From Youngiibacter multivorans (GTDB taxonomy: Bacteria; Bacillota; Clostridia; Clostridiales; Clostridiaceae): a stretch of DNA of 64,000 bases. The stretch lies in the NCBI RefSeq assembly GCF_017873395.1, contig NZ_JAGGKC010000005.1, forward strand, positions 1 to 64,000, written 5' to 3'. The translations under genes were made by a program, and so were the position numbers. The notes beneath the pieces were generated by a model. That model was not told the origin of the DNA. It saw nothing but the letters and a program-made list of their open reading frames with translations, and did no database searches. This document shows positions 42,373-51,395 of this stretch, in pieces (position 1 is the first letter of the stretch; every line of letters begins with the position of its first letter).

Positions 42373-44576
42373 GCCAGTTCCTCCTTCGAAAGCTGGGATT
42401 CTGCGATCTCCCTGTAGACGGTGCAGGTATCCATCAGCTCCCTGTGCTTTCCGATTCCGACTATCTCGCCTTCATCAAGGACGATTATCCTGTCGGCATT
42501 CATGATCGTCGATATCCTTTGGGCAACTATCAGCAGCGTGCTTGAAGACAGCTCATTTTTCAGCGCTTTCCTTAGCTCCCTTTCCGTCCTGTAGTCAAGG
42601 GCTGAGAAAGAATCATCGAATATGAATATCTCGGGCTCCTTTGCAAGAGCCCTGCCTATTGAAAGCCTCTGCTTCTGACCGCCGGATACATTTGTTCCAC
42701 CCTGGCTTATTCCTGAATCATAGGTATCTTCCTTCTCAAGGATGAATTCCTCGCTTCTTGATATCCTCGCTACCTTCTGAAGGGCTTCCTCACTGAGTCC
42801 GCTTGTCCCATACTCAAGGTTGCTCCTGATGGTTCCCGAGAAAAGGATACCCTTTTGAGGTACGTATCCTATCTTCTCCCTGAGGCTCTTCATAGACACC
42901 TTCCTGACATCAGTGCCATCTATAAGCACGCTGCCTGATGTGACGTCGTAGAACCTTGGAATAAGGTTTATTAGTGTTGATTTTCCCGATCCTGTAGACC
43001 CGATGAATGCAGTTACCTCTCCTGGCATTGCCTTGAAGGAGATGTTTCTGAGAACATCCTCCTCAGCGCCATGGTACCTGAAATAGACATCCCTGAATTC
43101 AACCTGTCCCCTAAGCTCATCATTGAACTTCTGAGGCTCTTTAGGATCAACGATCGAGGAGTCCTTCTCGATTACCTCCATTACCCTGTCTGCAGATACT
43201 GCAGCCCTTGGCAGCATGATGGACACCATCGAAAGCATGAGGAACGACATTATGATCTGCATTGCATACTGCATGAATGCCATCATGTCTCCGACCCTTA
43301 TGTTCCCCAGGTCGATTTCCTTCGCTCCAACCCATATTATAAGGAGCATGACTCCGTTCATGATAAGCATCATGATAGGCATCATTCCGCTCATTGCCCT
43401 GCTGACGAACAGATTTACCTTTGTCAGCTCTCTGTTTGTATCATCGAACTTCTTCTCCTCAAGTGCTTCGGTATTGAACGCCCTGATTATGAGCATACCC
43501 ACCAGTGACTCCCTCATTACCTTGTTAACCTTGTCAACCAGAAGCTGTACCTTCTTGAACCTCGGCATAGCCACTGCGAACAATGAACCCACAAGTACCA
43601 TGATTGAAATAACGCCCAGAAGTATTATCCACGCCATGGACATGTTGGTTCCAAGCGCCTTGATTATTCCGCCTATTCCAAGAATCGGGGAATATATTAC
43701 CATCCTCAGCATCATTACCATAATGTTCTGTACCTGCGATATGTCATTCGTTGTCCTGGTAATGAGCGATGCTGTTGAAAAGCTGTCGAACTCAGTGTTG
43801 GAGAAGGTAGTTACCTTCGTGAACACCTTATCCCTCAGGACACTTCCAAGTGCTGAGGCTGTCCTTGCTGACAGATATGTCACGCATACTGCTGCGAACA
43901 TGCTTAAGAAGGCTATCAGAACCATCAGTAGACCAGTCTTCAGTATATACGATGACCTTATAGAATCGAGGTCCGAACCAAGGGCTTCATACTCCCCCCT
44001 GACATACGCAAGAGCGCCCTGCTTTGTCATTTCGGATGGCATAACTGACAGCTGGGCATCGAAATTGCCGACAAGGGTCCTTACCTGCTCATCTGTCATC
44101 ATCTTAAGTGCCCCGAATATGTCAGCTCCTATAGGAATACCAATAGGCATCGGGCTGCTTTCCCCTGACTTGTAGTTTTCAAGGGCGTAAAGAACAGGCA
44201 GCCTTTTCTCAAGCATGGACTCAAGCTCCTTAAGAGAAGCTTCATCCTGGCCTGTAAGGATATAGGCACTGCTTCTGGCAAGCGCCGGATATTCGTCTAC
44301 ATAGTCATTTCCAGTAGTATTGTCCATCAGGGTATAATTCTTCAGAAACAGCTTTTCCTCTGAATCATCAAGGATAAGCTTGAACTTCTCATATTCCTCA
44401 GCCCTCATGGCCTTGATCAGAGCAGTCTCGATTCCTCCCTGCTGGATCCCTACGTTAACTATCCTTGACATATAGTCAGGAAGAGACAGCTCTCCGAATG
44501 CCTGGAGGAACAGAAGTACGACTATAAGTGCGATGTGGATATAGTGGGATTTAAGATATTTGAATATCCTTATCAT
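42369..44576 (-). CDS. ABC exporter half-transporter with large extracellular loop, degenerate ATP site
   Basis: This 735-aa partner has a membrane domain with an extra ~150-residue segment between helices 1 and 2 (about residues 38-200), predicted to lie outside the cell. The ATPase domain has Walker A GSTGSGKSTL, intact signature VSGGQKQRLS and Walker B IFIFDDSFSALD, where Asp replaces the catalytic Glu. Combined with the altered signature of the 621-aa subunit, one of the two composite ATP sites is degenerate, as in BmrC/BmrD and TM287/288. A terminator precedes it, so it heads its own operon. Confidence 0.92.
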   Translation of the reverse strand: MIRIFKYLKSHYIHIALIVVLLFLQAFGELSLPDYMSRIVNVGIQQGGIETALIKAMRAEEYEKFKLILDDSEEKLFLKNYTLMDNTTGNDYVDEYPALARSSAYILTGQDEASLKELESMLEKRLPVLYALENYKSGESSPMPIGIPIGADIFGALKMMTDEQVRTLVGNFDAQLSVMPSEMTKQGALAYVRGEYEALGSDLDSIRSSYILKTGLLMVLIAFLSMFAAVCVTYLSARTASALGSVLRDKVFTKVTTFSNTEFDSFSTASLITRTTNDISQVQNIMVMMLRMVIYSPILGIGGIIKALGTNMSMAWIILLGVISIMVLVGSLFAVAMPRFKKVQLLVDKVNKVMRESLVGMLIIRAFNTEALEEKKFDDTNRELTKVNLFVSRAMSGMMPIMMLIMNGVMLLIIWVGAKEIDLGNIRVGDMMAFMQYAMQIIMSFLMLSMVSIMLPRAAVSADRVMEVIEKDSSIVDPKEPQKFNDELRGQVEFRDVYFRYHGAEEDVLRNISFKAMPGEVTAFIGSTGSGKSTLINLIPRFYDVTSGSVLIDGTDVRKVSMKSLREKIGYVPQKGILFSGTIRSNLEYGTSGLSEEALQKVARISRSEEFILEKEDTYDSGISQGGTNVSGGQKQRLSIGRALAKEPEIFIFDDSFSALDYRTERELRKALKNELSSSTLLIVAQRISTIMNADRIIVLDEGEIVGIGKHRELMDTCTVYREIAESQLSKEELA

Positions 44577-44600
44577 ATTCTCACCCTTTCATAAAATCAT

Positions 44601-44625
44601 AAAAAACTGCGGAATGATCCGCAGT
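44601..44625 (-). terminator. Terminator after DUF2161 gene
   Basis: ACTGCGGA-ATGA-TCCGCAGT (8 bp) is followed by TTTTTT on the minus strand, just before the ABC operon. Confidence 0.85.
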
Positions 44626-44716
44626 TAAGTTTTCGGGAGCAGTCTCCCACAGCTATTTAATGTTATTACAGTAATCTTAAAAATATAATAAGCGTGAGCT
44701 TACAAATATCTCATGA

Positions 44717-45409
44717 CTAAATATCAGAAAACTCAGTTCTGAACCTTTCAATATGCTCCTCATATTCCTTGTAGTCATGTGCCTTCTTCTCATCCAGGGC
44801 ATATACGCCTCTATCCACCCTGATGAACCATCCGTAAAAGTTGTCCCGAAGAAGTCCTGTTTTTATTCCTAAAGCCTTCAGATCCTTAGGTGCCGCAGTA
44901 CCATTCTTCCTGAGGTACGCCACAGCCTTAAGTGACTCCTCCCTGTAGGCTGTAAGAAGCTTCTTTTTCGAAGAACCTCCTGTATTTGCGCTGATGGTCC
45001 TTCGTCCAAACTCCTTGAGAAGAGCAGCCCTCTTCTTCAACATGGTCCGCCTTGCCTTATCAAGCTCGTAAAAGGTCGGTTCAAGTACCTCGGTTGCTTC
45101 TCCTGCTTCGACATCCACGTAGAGCAATCCAAGCTCAAGCCGTCTCAGGAGATAAAGCATGCTGTTAAAAGCCCTGTCCTTCCTTATCCTTTTCGGCTTG
45201 GGAACTGCGATGTACACCAGGTCGCATACCTTCTGCCTCATCGCTCCCTGTATCAGAAGGTCAGATGAGAAGTTCCTCTTCAGCTCTATTCCAACAAGGA
45301 GCCCTTCCCTGACTGCACAGACATCCATGTCCTTCACTTCAGCCCGGACAGTGAATCCTCTTTCCTCGAAATATTTCCTTACACCCTCATAGATATCCGT
45401 TTCCTTCAA
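44717..45409 (-). CDS. DUF2161 family, putative PD-(D/E)XK nuclease-fold protein
   Basis: This 230-aa protein has a PD-(D/E)XK-like pattern in its first 60 residues: VKDMDVCAV followed by LLVGIELKRN, then a hydrophobic strand LVYIAVPKP. The C-terminal half resembles a winged-helix (KAVAYLRKNGTAAPKDLKALGI ... DRGVYALDE). Members of this family are annotated as putative nucleases but are not characterised. The start is TTG 45409 with GGCGGTGATC upstream. It does not sit with a restriction or defence module here. Confidence 0.78.
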   Translation of the reverse strand: MKETDIYEGVRKYFEERGFTVRAEVKDMDVCAVREGLLVGIELKRNFSSDLLIQGAMRQKVCDLVYIAVPKPKRIRKDRAFNSMLYLLRRLELGLLYVDVEAGEATEVLEPTFYELDKARRTMLKKRAALLKEFGRRTISANTGGSSKKKLLTAYREESLKAVAYLRKNGTAAPKDLKALGIKTGLLRDNFYGWFIRVDRGVYALDEKKAHDYKEYEEHIERFRTEFSDI

Positions 45410-45462
45410 ATGATCACCGCCAAAATTCTAAAGTATCCTAATCAGATGATACACCAGAATCC

Positions 45463-46104
45463 CTATTTTTCATATCTTCCAAGAAGCTTCAAAGCAAGTG
45501 ACGAGGTCTTTTTTCTCGGACAAAGTGCTACCCTATTTGCAAAAGCCAAAATCTCCGCTTTCATGGATGAATCATGAAAGTACTCCATGAAGCTTTGAAG
45601 TGCTGCACCCATGGCAACAAGCCTGCATTCCTCCGATACCTCTCCCTTATAGTAATATGTACTGTTTTCAACAGACAGGAGAGCTTCTGTCACGACAGGC
45701 TCAAGGTCAGGTCTAGCCTTCACAACCTTCCAGGCATTTCCTGCCATGTTAGCTGAGTCAACCACATGTCCGCTGTCAAGGAGAGCAAGCCAGGTGTCCA
45801 GATACCTGTCGATCTTCCTTTCTGCATCAGCAGCAGCAAGTCCTGAAACCGTAAGTATCGCACCCCACCTGAGGAAGCTGTTGTCAGAGACCAGAAGGGA
45901 TGCAATCTCGTCAAAATAAGCATATGCAAGGTCAGGCTCCTTCTCAGCGAGCCTTCTGAGGGCCTTGTCGCATTTGAACCTGACAGCACCCTTACCATTT
46001 ACCATTATCCCTACCATATCAGACAATGCAGCGGGGTCTCCGGATATAAGCTTCAAAAGCTCATCCTCAGTCAAATCCTTCACTTTCTTCTCATCCAGTG
46101 CCAA
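45463..46104 (-). CDS. HEAT-like repeat protein, unknown function
   Basis: This 213-aa, mostly helical protein has HEAT-like pairs (KCDKALRRLAEKEPDLAYAYFDEIASLL, RWGAILTVSGLAAADAERKIDRYLDTWLALL). It has no signal peptide or catalytic motif. I do not recognise a named family. The start is TTG 46104 with GGAGGTGA upstream. It follows the DUF937 gene's terminator on the same strand. Confidence 0.75.
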   Translation of the reverse strand: MALDEKKVKDLTEDELLKLISGDPAALSDMVGIMVNGKGAVRFKCDKALRRLAEKEPDLAYAYFDEIASLLVSDNSFLRWGAILTVSGLAAADAERKIDRYLDTWLALLDSGHVVDSANMAGNAWKVVKARPDLEPVVTEALLSVENSTYYYKGEVSEECRLVAMGAALQSFMEYFHDSSMKAEILAFANRVALCPRKKTSSLALKLLGRYEK

Positions 46105-46126
46105 AAAATCACCTCCGAAGTCGCAT

Positions 46127-46150
46127 AAAAGGCCTGGTATAAACCAGGCC
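46127..46150 (-). terminator. Terminator after DUF937 gene
   Basis: GGCCTGG-TTTATA-CCAGGCC is followed by TTTTATG on the minus strand. Confidence 0.8.
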
Positions 46151-46157
46151 CAGAAGC

Positions 46158-46751
46158 TTATTTGAACAAACCGAGCAAACTTCCAAGATTTCCAAGAAGA
46201 CCGCCGCTGCTGTCGCCATCAGAGTCAAGAAGCTGTCCGACTACATCCATTATTCCTCCGCCTGATCCTGAAGACTTCTTCGACAATTGTCCAGTAATCA
46301 TAGATGTCAGGTCAGAGATGCCTGAAGTATCGAGATTATCTTCCTTCTTCTTTTTTGCCATCGCTCCGATGACAAGAGGTGCAAGCATTGAAAGTAAGCT
46401 CATGACCGTAGACGAGTCAAGCCCGGATTTTGCTGCAAGTGCTGATGTAACGTTCTCCTTCTTGCCTGCAAGAATATGGTCCAGCATCTTTGATCCGTCT
46501 TCCTTGTTTACATTTGTGAGGAATCCCGAAAGGTCAGTCACGTCATCCTCACTATGGTCATCAAGAGCTTTGCTTAATGCACTAGCCCCTTCAGGAGTGC
46601 TCGCGTTTCTCTTGAGAGCTTCAAGTATTGCAGGTATTCCAAGTTCAGCAATTTCTTCAGCCTTATCCGCTCCTATATCCTCCTTCTGTCCAAGCTGCTG
46701 CAGAAGGCCTGATCCTCCCATTCCTGATGTCAGCATTTCAAGTAAGTCCAT
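46158..46751 (-). CDS. DUF937 family protein
   Basis: This 197-aa Gly/Ser/Leu-rich protein has the DUF937 pattern: GIPAILEALKRNASTPEGASALSKALDDH near residue 38, the helix SGLDSSTVMSLLSMLAPLVIGAMAKKKK near residue 108, and a low-complexity C-terminus ending GGLLGNLGSLLGLFK. The function of the family is unknown; it may form homo-oligomers. AGGAGGG precedes the ATG. The insertion element lies about 100 bp upstream. Confidence 0.8.
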   Translation of the reverse strand: MDLLEMLTSGMGGSGLLQQLGQKEDIGADKAEEIAELGIPAILEALKRNASTPEGASALSKALDDHSEDDVTDLSGFLTNVNKEDGSKMLDHILAGKKENVTSALAAKSGLDSSTVMSLLSMLAPLVIGAMAKKKKEDNLDTSGISDLTSMITGQLSKKSSGSGGGIMDVVGQLLDSDGDSSGGLLGNLGSLLGLFK

Positions 46752-46847
46752 TTAAAACCCTCCTATATCCTTTTTCTTAAGTCTATCACCTTAAGACACT
46801 GTATTTCCATAAATCCTGCAATGGTTTACAGAATGTTGACCAATGGA

Positions 46848-46985
46848 TTGAAACTCTCATGACTAAAGTCACGAGATTCTTGGGAACAGAGCGTACTTAC
46901 CGGCTTATTTCTTTTCCGGCAGAGGTTTCTCTTGTTTACCAAGCTACCCCCGCAATTCCTGCGGTTCCTGTTTGCTTCTGTACTA
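46848..46985 (-). ncRNA. Candidate omega-RNA (TnpB guide RNA scaffold)
   Basis: The region between the tnpB stop and the right end is non-coding and rich in pairing: CCGCAGGAATTGCGG near 46950 and CCGGAAAAGAAATAAGCCGG near 46910, then the terminal hairpin CTCGTGACT-TT-AGTCATGAG. In this family such right-end transcripts guide TnpB, and the guide is read from flanking DNA beyond the end. The identification rests on position only. Confidence 0.4.
46856..46875 (-). repeat. Right-end subterminal hairpin of the IS
   Basis: Minus strand CTCGTGACT-TT-AGTCATGAG, nine pairs including one G·T. Its core (CTCGTGACT) is shared with the left-end hairpin. Confidence 0.75.
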
Positions 46986-48134
46986 CTAAGACCCTGGAGT
47001 CAGAGCTCTTATCCTGAGTCCTTCAGCCAGTATATTTCTTGCTGCATTTACATCGCGGTCATGATGGGTATGGCAAACTGGACAGGTCCACTCCCTTACA
47101 TAGAGTGGCTTCTTCCCGTCCTTGTGGCCGCACTCTGAGCATATCTGACTTGACGGAAACCATCTGCCTATGCTGATGACTTCTTTTCCATACCAGGAAG
47201 CCTTGTACTGAAGTTTCGATACAAGGCTCGTCCACGATACATCAGAAATGCTTTTTGCCAGCTTGTGGTTGCGCATCATGCCCTTCACGTTTAGGTCCTC
47301 GATACAGATGATATCGTGGTTTTTGACTATCTCTGTACTGAGTTTGTTCAGAAATTCATTTCGCTGGTTAGCAACCTTTTCATAAAGTCTCGCTACCTTC
47401 CGTCTCTGCTTCTGATAGTTCCTGGCTTCAGACAGGCGTATGCCTCTTTTCTCCGCTATAAGTGCACGCTTTGCAAGCTTTCGCTGCTCACGTCGAAGCC
47501 TCTCTTCCATTCGCCTGGTGAAATGATTGTTGTCATGCCTGCTTCCGTCTGACATAACCGCAAAGTCAATGATTCCGAGGTCAATTCCGACAGATGAGTC
47601 AGTCTTTGGCAATTCACAGATCTCCTCTTCGCATATGATCGATACGAAGAATTTCCCGCTCGATTTCCTTCGTACTGTGGCATTCAGTATACGGCCTTTC
47701 ATATCCCTACTGTCTGCAAACTTGACAAGTCCCAGCTTAGGCAGCTTCAGAAAATTACCGGAAACTGCGATGTTGTTGTTCGTATATTGTGTCGTGTAGC
47801 TTTGCCTCGGGCTCTTCTTGCTCTTGAACTGGGGATGCTCGTTCTGTCCTTTGAAAAAGCGGGAGAAGGCGTCCGACAGGTTACGAAGCGAATTCTGGAG
47901 CGAGAATTTATCCACTTCACAAAGCCATACTGTTTCCGGGTCCCTCTTCATCTTTGTCAGAAGTTTGGAGCATGCGAAATAAGTCAGACCTTTTCCGGTC
48001 TCCTCATATTCCCTGTTCCACAATTCCAGGAAATGGTTGTATACGAACCTTGAACTGCCGATTGTCCTTGCAATCAGCGTTTCCTGTTTTTTATCTGGAT
48101 AGATGCGGTATTCATAGGCTTTAAGCTGCAGCAC
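46986..48134 (-). CDS. tnpB: TnpB, RNA-guided nuclease of IS200/IS605
   Basis: This 382-aa protein appears intact. An N-terminal helix-turn-helix (YRIYPDKKQETLIARTIGSSRFVYN) precedes the RuvC-like nuclease. The three acidic residues are in VGIDLGIIDFAV, ICIEDLNVKGM and HDRDVNAARN. A zinc finger (CSECG ... CPVCHTHH) sits between the second and third. TnpB enzymes cut DNA guided by omega-RNA next to a TAM and favour retention of the element. I take GTG 48134, spaced correctly after GGAGGTGA; earlier in-frame starts run into that ribosome site. Confidence 0.93.
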   Translation of the reverse strand: MLQLKAYEYRIYPDKKQETLIARTIGSSRFVYNHFLELWNREYEETGKGLTYFACSKLLTKMKRDPETVWLCEVDKFSLQNSLRNLSDAFSRFFKGQNEHPQFKSKKSPRQSYTTQYTNNNIAVSGNFLKLPKLGLVKFADSRDMKGRILNATVRRKSSGKFFVSIICEEEICELPKTDSSVGIDLGIIDFAVMSDGSRHDNNHFTRRMEERLRREQRKLAKRALIAEKRGIRLSEARNYQKQRRKVARLYEKVANQRNEFLNKLSTEIVKNHDIICIEDLNVKGMMRNHKLAKSISDVSWTSLVSKLQYKASWYGKEVISIGRWFPSSQICSECGHKDGKKPLYVREWTCPVCHTHHDRDVNAARNILAEGLRIRALTPGS

Positions 48135-48171
48135 TGCTCTCACCTCCACCATTGTCAAAGCTTGAACTGTC

Positions 48172-48573
48172 TCATTTCTTTTTCTGACTCCGTATGTACC
48201 TGCGGATTTGCTCCTCGGTGTTTTCACTGACTGTGGCAACAAAGTAACTGGGATTCCACAGATGACCGCCCCATAGCCGCTTCTTCAGTTCAGGGTGCTT
48301 CTTGAACAATAACCTTGCTGATACCCCTTTTAGTGCTTTCACAACATTTGGGATATAGTGCTGAGGTTTGCAGTCAATCAGCAGATGTATGTGGTCATTA
48401 TGCGACTCCATCTCCAGGATATTCACATCATTATCTGAAGCAATCAGATTTAACAAATCCTTCACATCATCATCCACTTGCCCATTAAGTATATCGTGCC
48501 GGTACTTTACGCACCAGACCAAATGATATTGGATTGTATAGACATATCCGCGTCCATAATGTATTTCAGACAT
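48172..48573 (-). CDS. tnpA: TnpA, Y1 HUH transposase of IS200/IS605
   Basis: This 133-aa single-strand transposase has the HUH motif DHIHLLIDC near residue 62 and the catalytic Tyr region near the C-terminus (RRYIRSQKK). The N-terminus YTIQYHLVWCVKYRHDIL is typical. It excises and inserts the element as a single-stranded circle using end hairpins. ATG 48573 follows GAGGTG. It is full-length, so the element may be autonomous. Confidence 0.93.
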   Translation of the reverse strand: MSEIHYGRGYVYTIQYHLVWCVKYRHDILNGQVDDDVKDLLNLIASDNDVNILEMESHNDHIHLLIDCKPQHYIPNVVKALKGVSARLLFKKHPELKKRLWGGHLWNPSYFVATVSENTEEQIRRYIRSQKKK

Positions 48574-48700
48574 AAAAACACCTCTAGCCGATCTTAACAT
48601 ATGTGTAAAGCTAAAGCCATTAAAATATGTGTTTTATGGTAATTATCACTTGATATATGCTAATAATCTAGTTACTGTTTAGTCCTTGACTTCGCCTGCT

Positions 48701-48724
48701 AACTCACGACTGAAGTCACGAGTT
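48701..48724 (-). repeat. Left-end subterminal hairpin of the IS
   Basis: Minus strand AACTCGTGACT-TC-AGTCGTGAGTT, eleven pairs including two G·T. It lies about 130 nt upstream of tnpA. Confidence 0.75.
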
Positions 48725-48739
48725 TGCGCAAGCTTTCTC

Positions 48740-49290
48740 ATCAATCTAGGTTAGATTGCAACTGAAATCCATAGCAATCTTGCAATTCCATTTTTCATTA
48801 TCTCACATTGACAGCGGACTATCATTCTTATCTTAGACGACAAAATATGTTAAAAAGTTAGCCTGACTTAATATATTAGATAAAATATTGCCTATTCTTT
48901 AACTTTATGAAGCCGCGATGCTGTATAAGTACAATAATCACTAAATCTGTTAAATATTTATGCAAAGTATGTGGCTTATGACATATTTGATTCGACTATG
49001 ATATACTGATTTTAGAGAGGTTGTTCATTAGAACAGTTAAGTCACTGCGTTAAATTTCAGCATTATCGCATAGTCCGGAAGTTATTCATGCATCTAGGCA
49101 GGGCTGACTCGTGGAGCTTGCTTACTAAGTATAATTATACATATTATCGCGTATTTATACTTAGCATTGCTTAATATCGTGATTTTTCCATACTTCACTG
49201 TCATTCAGCTCTAATCAATGATATAGGCTACACTAATCTTCTTCGTTGCAATCTATCCTGCTTGTTAAAATGCAAAGGAGGAAGCCATAA
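48740..49290. other. Non-coding AT-rich stretch between IS and Big2 gene
   Basis: About 550 bp with no credible open frame. It holds a small inverted repeat (AGATTGC / GCAATCT, 48753-48780) and a TATAAT-like box near 49128-49136 that may belong to the promoter of the gene at 49291. I see no recognised riboswitch or RNA gene. Confidence 0.5.
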
Positions 49291-51339
49291 ATGTCAATAT
49301 TTTCATCCAAGACCCATAGGAGATTCAATGTACTTAACATTTTCGTCTTGGTTGTAGTATTCATGATAACTGCAATGTTTCCAGGTAGTGCGCTTAAGAG
49401 CGCTAATGCTGCAGGTGGCGGGTTAACTGTTGAGATTACTGTTGATGGAATCCCGGATGAAACAGAAGCATCAGTTACTTTTTTGAAGATAATTGAAGAT
49501 ATTCCATATGAAATCACCAAGCAAACAAAAGATCATGTCGTAACCTTCACTACTACTTTCGGTGGTGATTGTACTGTAACCGGCGGTTCCATCCCTGGAT
49601 ACAATCCACCAGATTCTATAACAATTCCACTTGTAAAGATTAAAGGGCAGTTTGTCATCAGAAGAACACTGACATATGTCGCTGATACTATAAAAGTAGA
49701 TAGCATAGTTGTCAGCCCATCTGCTCTTAAAATTTTAAAGGGTTTTAGCGAAATCCTTACAGCAGATGTTTTTCCTGTTAACGCATCGGTTCAGACAGTA
49801 ATATGGACATCCATTGATGAGAATGTCGCGACAGTCGCCGGAGGTGTTGTATCAGGTATCAACATGGGTAGCACAACAGTCACTGCTACAATCACAGATG
49901 GTCCTAGTTACTCTGATTCATGCGATATAAGTGTATTTGAAATCACAGATTTTCTGGCTATAACAACAATCCCTGCAAGCCCCGGTGACATCATCCAGCT
50001 TCCAGCCACTGTAGATGCTTTAACCACTTCAGATGGAACCAATTCATATGAATGGTACGATATCCCTGTACTATTATGGTCTTGCACTGATGGCACTATT
50101 GCAGGGAATACAGTCACTTTTAACAGCATTGGCACATTCCAGCTCAACGGTTCGATTATCGGAACCGATATTTTAGCGAAAATTACAGTAAATGTCACTG
50201 GTACATCAATTATCCAACCGACTGCAGTAACGCTTTCGCCATCAGCAATTACCGAGATTCATCCGACTGACCTTTATCCTACTGTACTGACTATCGCTTC
50301 AGTTACCCCTGCAGATGCAGACCTATCTGATATATACTGGTTTAGCACTGAACCAACTATCGCAACAGTTGTTAAAACTGGCCTTCTTACAGCAGATGTG
50401 AAAGCTGTAAGCAATGGATATGCAGCTGTTCAGGTATACAGGAATGACGGTCAATTCCTGGGAAGCTGCCCGGTTACAGTCACAACTGATGAAACCCTGA
50501 CTGACCCGTTATATATCCAGGCGACTGATATCAATGGTGTCGCATTGGATCAGTTCCCTGACAAAGATTCCATTTATATAACCTGCTATAACCTAGACAC
50601 ACATCCTGGTCCATATGCAATCAGGGTATCCGAGAAGAGCAGTGATCCTATACTTGGCGAGAACCTTATTGATGAAAATAATGACTTTGTAATAGGTCCT
50701 GATGATTCCACGGTAAGATTCAAGCTTGCTGAATATGTCGATTTTGAGCCAAGCACAAGTTTCTCAAAATCAAACTTTGTAAGCATGAGCCTTTCAAATG
50801 ATTTCCCGACCGGAGACTACGAAGATGGCACTGCTCAGACACTGACAGACAACTTCAAGGTAACCTCTCCTGTACCGACTGGATATATCGATGTAGACAT
50901 AAGGCAATTAGACCAATTTGACAATGTCAGTACAATTTTGCATCCAAGTATCATAGGTACTGATGTAATACTGGGAAGAGAAATCAAGGACCAGACAGTA
51001 TTGGAAACAACATATGAAGATTACTTGAATCCTGCTTGGTATGAAGGCGCACCACCAGAAATACCGAAATACACCGACGAAGCCAAGTTGATAGGATATG
51101 TCAAAGACACCGATAATGATGGTGACTATGAAGTAGATTGGCTTGACCCTAAAGAACCTTTGAAAATAGGTGGCTATGTACTTCTCATAGAAATCCCTGG
51201 AGTTTCGGGCGGATATTTCGAAACCAACCTCAATATTGATGATCCTTTCAATGAGGAAGAGCTTGTGAAGGAAGTACACATATCCAGAGAAAGCATTGTA
51301 TATAAGATGATAATAATGAATTTCGAACAAACCCCATGA
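49291..51339 (+). CDS. Secreted protein with Big2-type immunoglobulin-like domains
   Basis: This 682-aa protein has a long signal peptide (hydrophobic residues about 15-32, cleavage likely after SANA). A short N-terminal beta domain is followed by Big_2-like repeats: VDSIVVSPSALKILKG ... VATVAGGVVSGINMGSTTVTATI near residues 130-215, and PTAVTLSPSAITEI ... VTV near 308-400. A C-terminal region of about 270 aa resembles no family I know. I see no sortase motif, S-layer domain or transmembrane anchor, so it may be released or held by other means. GGAGG precedes the ATG, and a strong terminator follows. Confidence 0.85.
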   Translation: MSIFSSKTHRRFNVLNIFVLVVVFMITAMFPGSALKSANAAGGGLTVEITVDGIPDETEASVTFLKIIEDIPYEITKQTKDHVVTFTTTFGGDCTVTGGSIPGYNPPDSITIPLVKIKGQFVIRRTLTYVADTIKVDSIVVSPSALKILKGFSEILTADVFPVNASVQTVIWTSIDENVATVAGGVVSGINMGSTTVTATITDGPSYSDSCDISVFEITDFLAITTIPASPGDIIQLPATVDALTTSDGTNSYEWYDIPVLLWSCTDGTIAGNTVTFNSIGTFQLNGSIIGTDILAKITVNVTGTSIIQPTAVTLSPSAITEIHPTDLYPTVLTIASVTPADADLSDIYWFSTEPTIATVVKTGLLTADVKAVSNGYAAVQVYRNDGQFLGSCPVTVTTDETLTDPLYIQATDINGVALDQFPDKDSIYITCYNLDTHPGPYAIRVSEKSSDPILGENLIDENNDFVIGPDDSTVRFKLAEYVDFEPSTSFSKSNFVSMSLSNDFPTGDYEDGTAQTLTDNFKVTSPVPTGYIDVDIRQLDQFDNVSTILHPSIIGTDVILGREIKDQTVLETTYEDYLNPAWYEGAPPEIPKYTDEAKLIGYVKDTDNDGDYEVDWLDPKEPLKIGGYVLLIEIPGVSGGYFETNLNIDDPFNEEELVKEVHISRESIVYKMIIMNFEQTP

Positions 51340-51362
51340 AATATGACTAACCTAGAACACTC

Positions 51363-51389
51363 GGGTGCCTGAAAAGGCACTCTTTTTTT
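51363..51389 (+). terminator. Terminator after Big2 gene
   Basis: GGGTGCCT-GAAA-AGGCACTC is followed by TTTTTTT on the plus strand. Confidence 0.9.
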
Positions 51390-51395
51390 CGCAAA

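Larger units (their letters stand above)
46848..48739 (-). mobile_element. IS200/IS605-family insertion sequence (about 1.9 kb)
   Basis: The element contains adjacent tnpA and tnpB on the minus strand with imperfect hairpins near each end (48701-48724 left, 46856-46875 right). In both hairpins all mismatches become G·T pairs on the minus strand, as expected if that strand is the one cleaved. A TTGAT (minus strand, 48744-48740) next to the left end is a candidate target/TAM, and the right end may stop at TTTCAA (46853-46848). There are no terminal inverted repeats or target duplications, which fits the family. The exact ends are provisional. Confidence 0.8.

Noticed and set aside
44717..48573. 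A defence island around the DUF2161 nuclease-like gene and TnpB
   Set aside because: No restriction, toxin-antitoxin or other defence genes are found; TnpB belongs to the insertion element and the remaining genes are ordinary.
48740..49290. Possible riboswitch or small RNA upstream of the Big2 gene
   Set aside because: I looked for c-di-GMP, SAM, T-box and similar cores and saw none; only weak local pairing is present.
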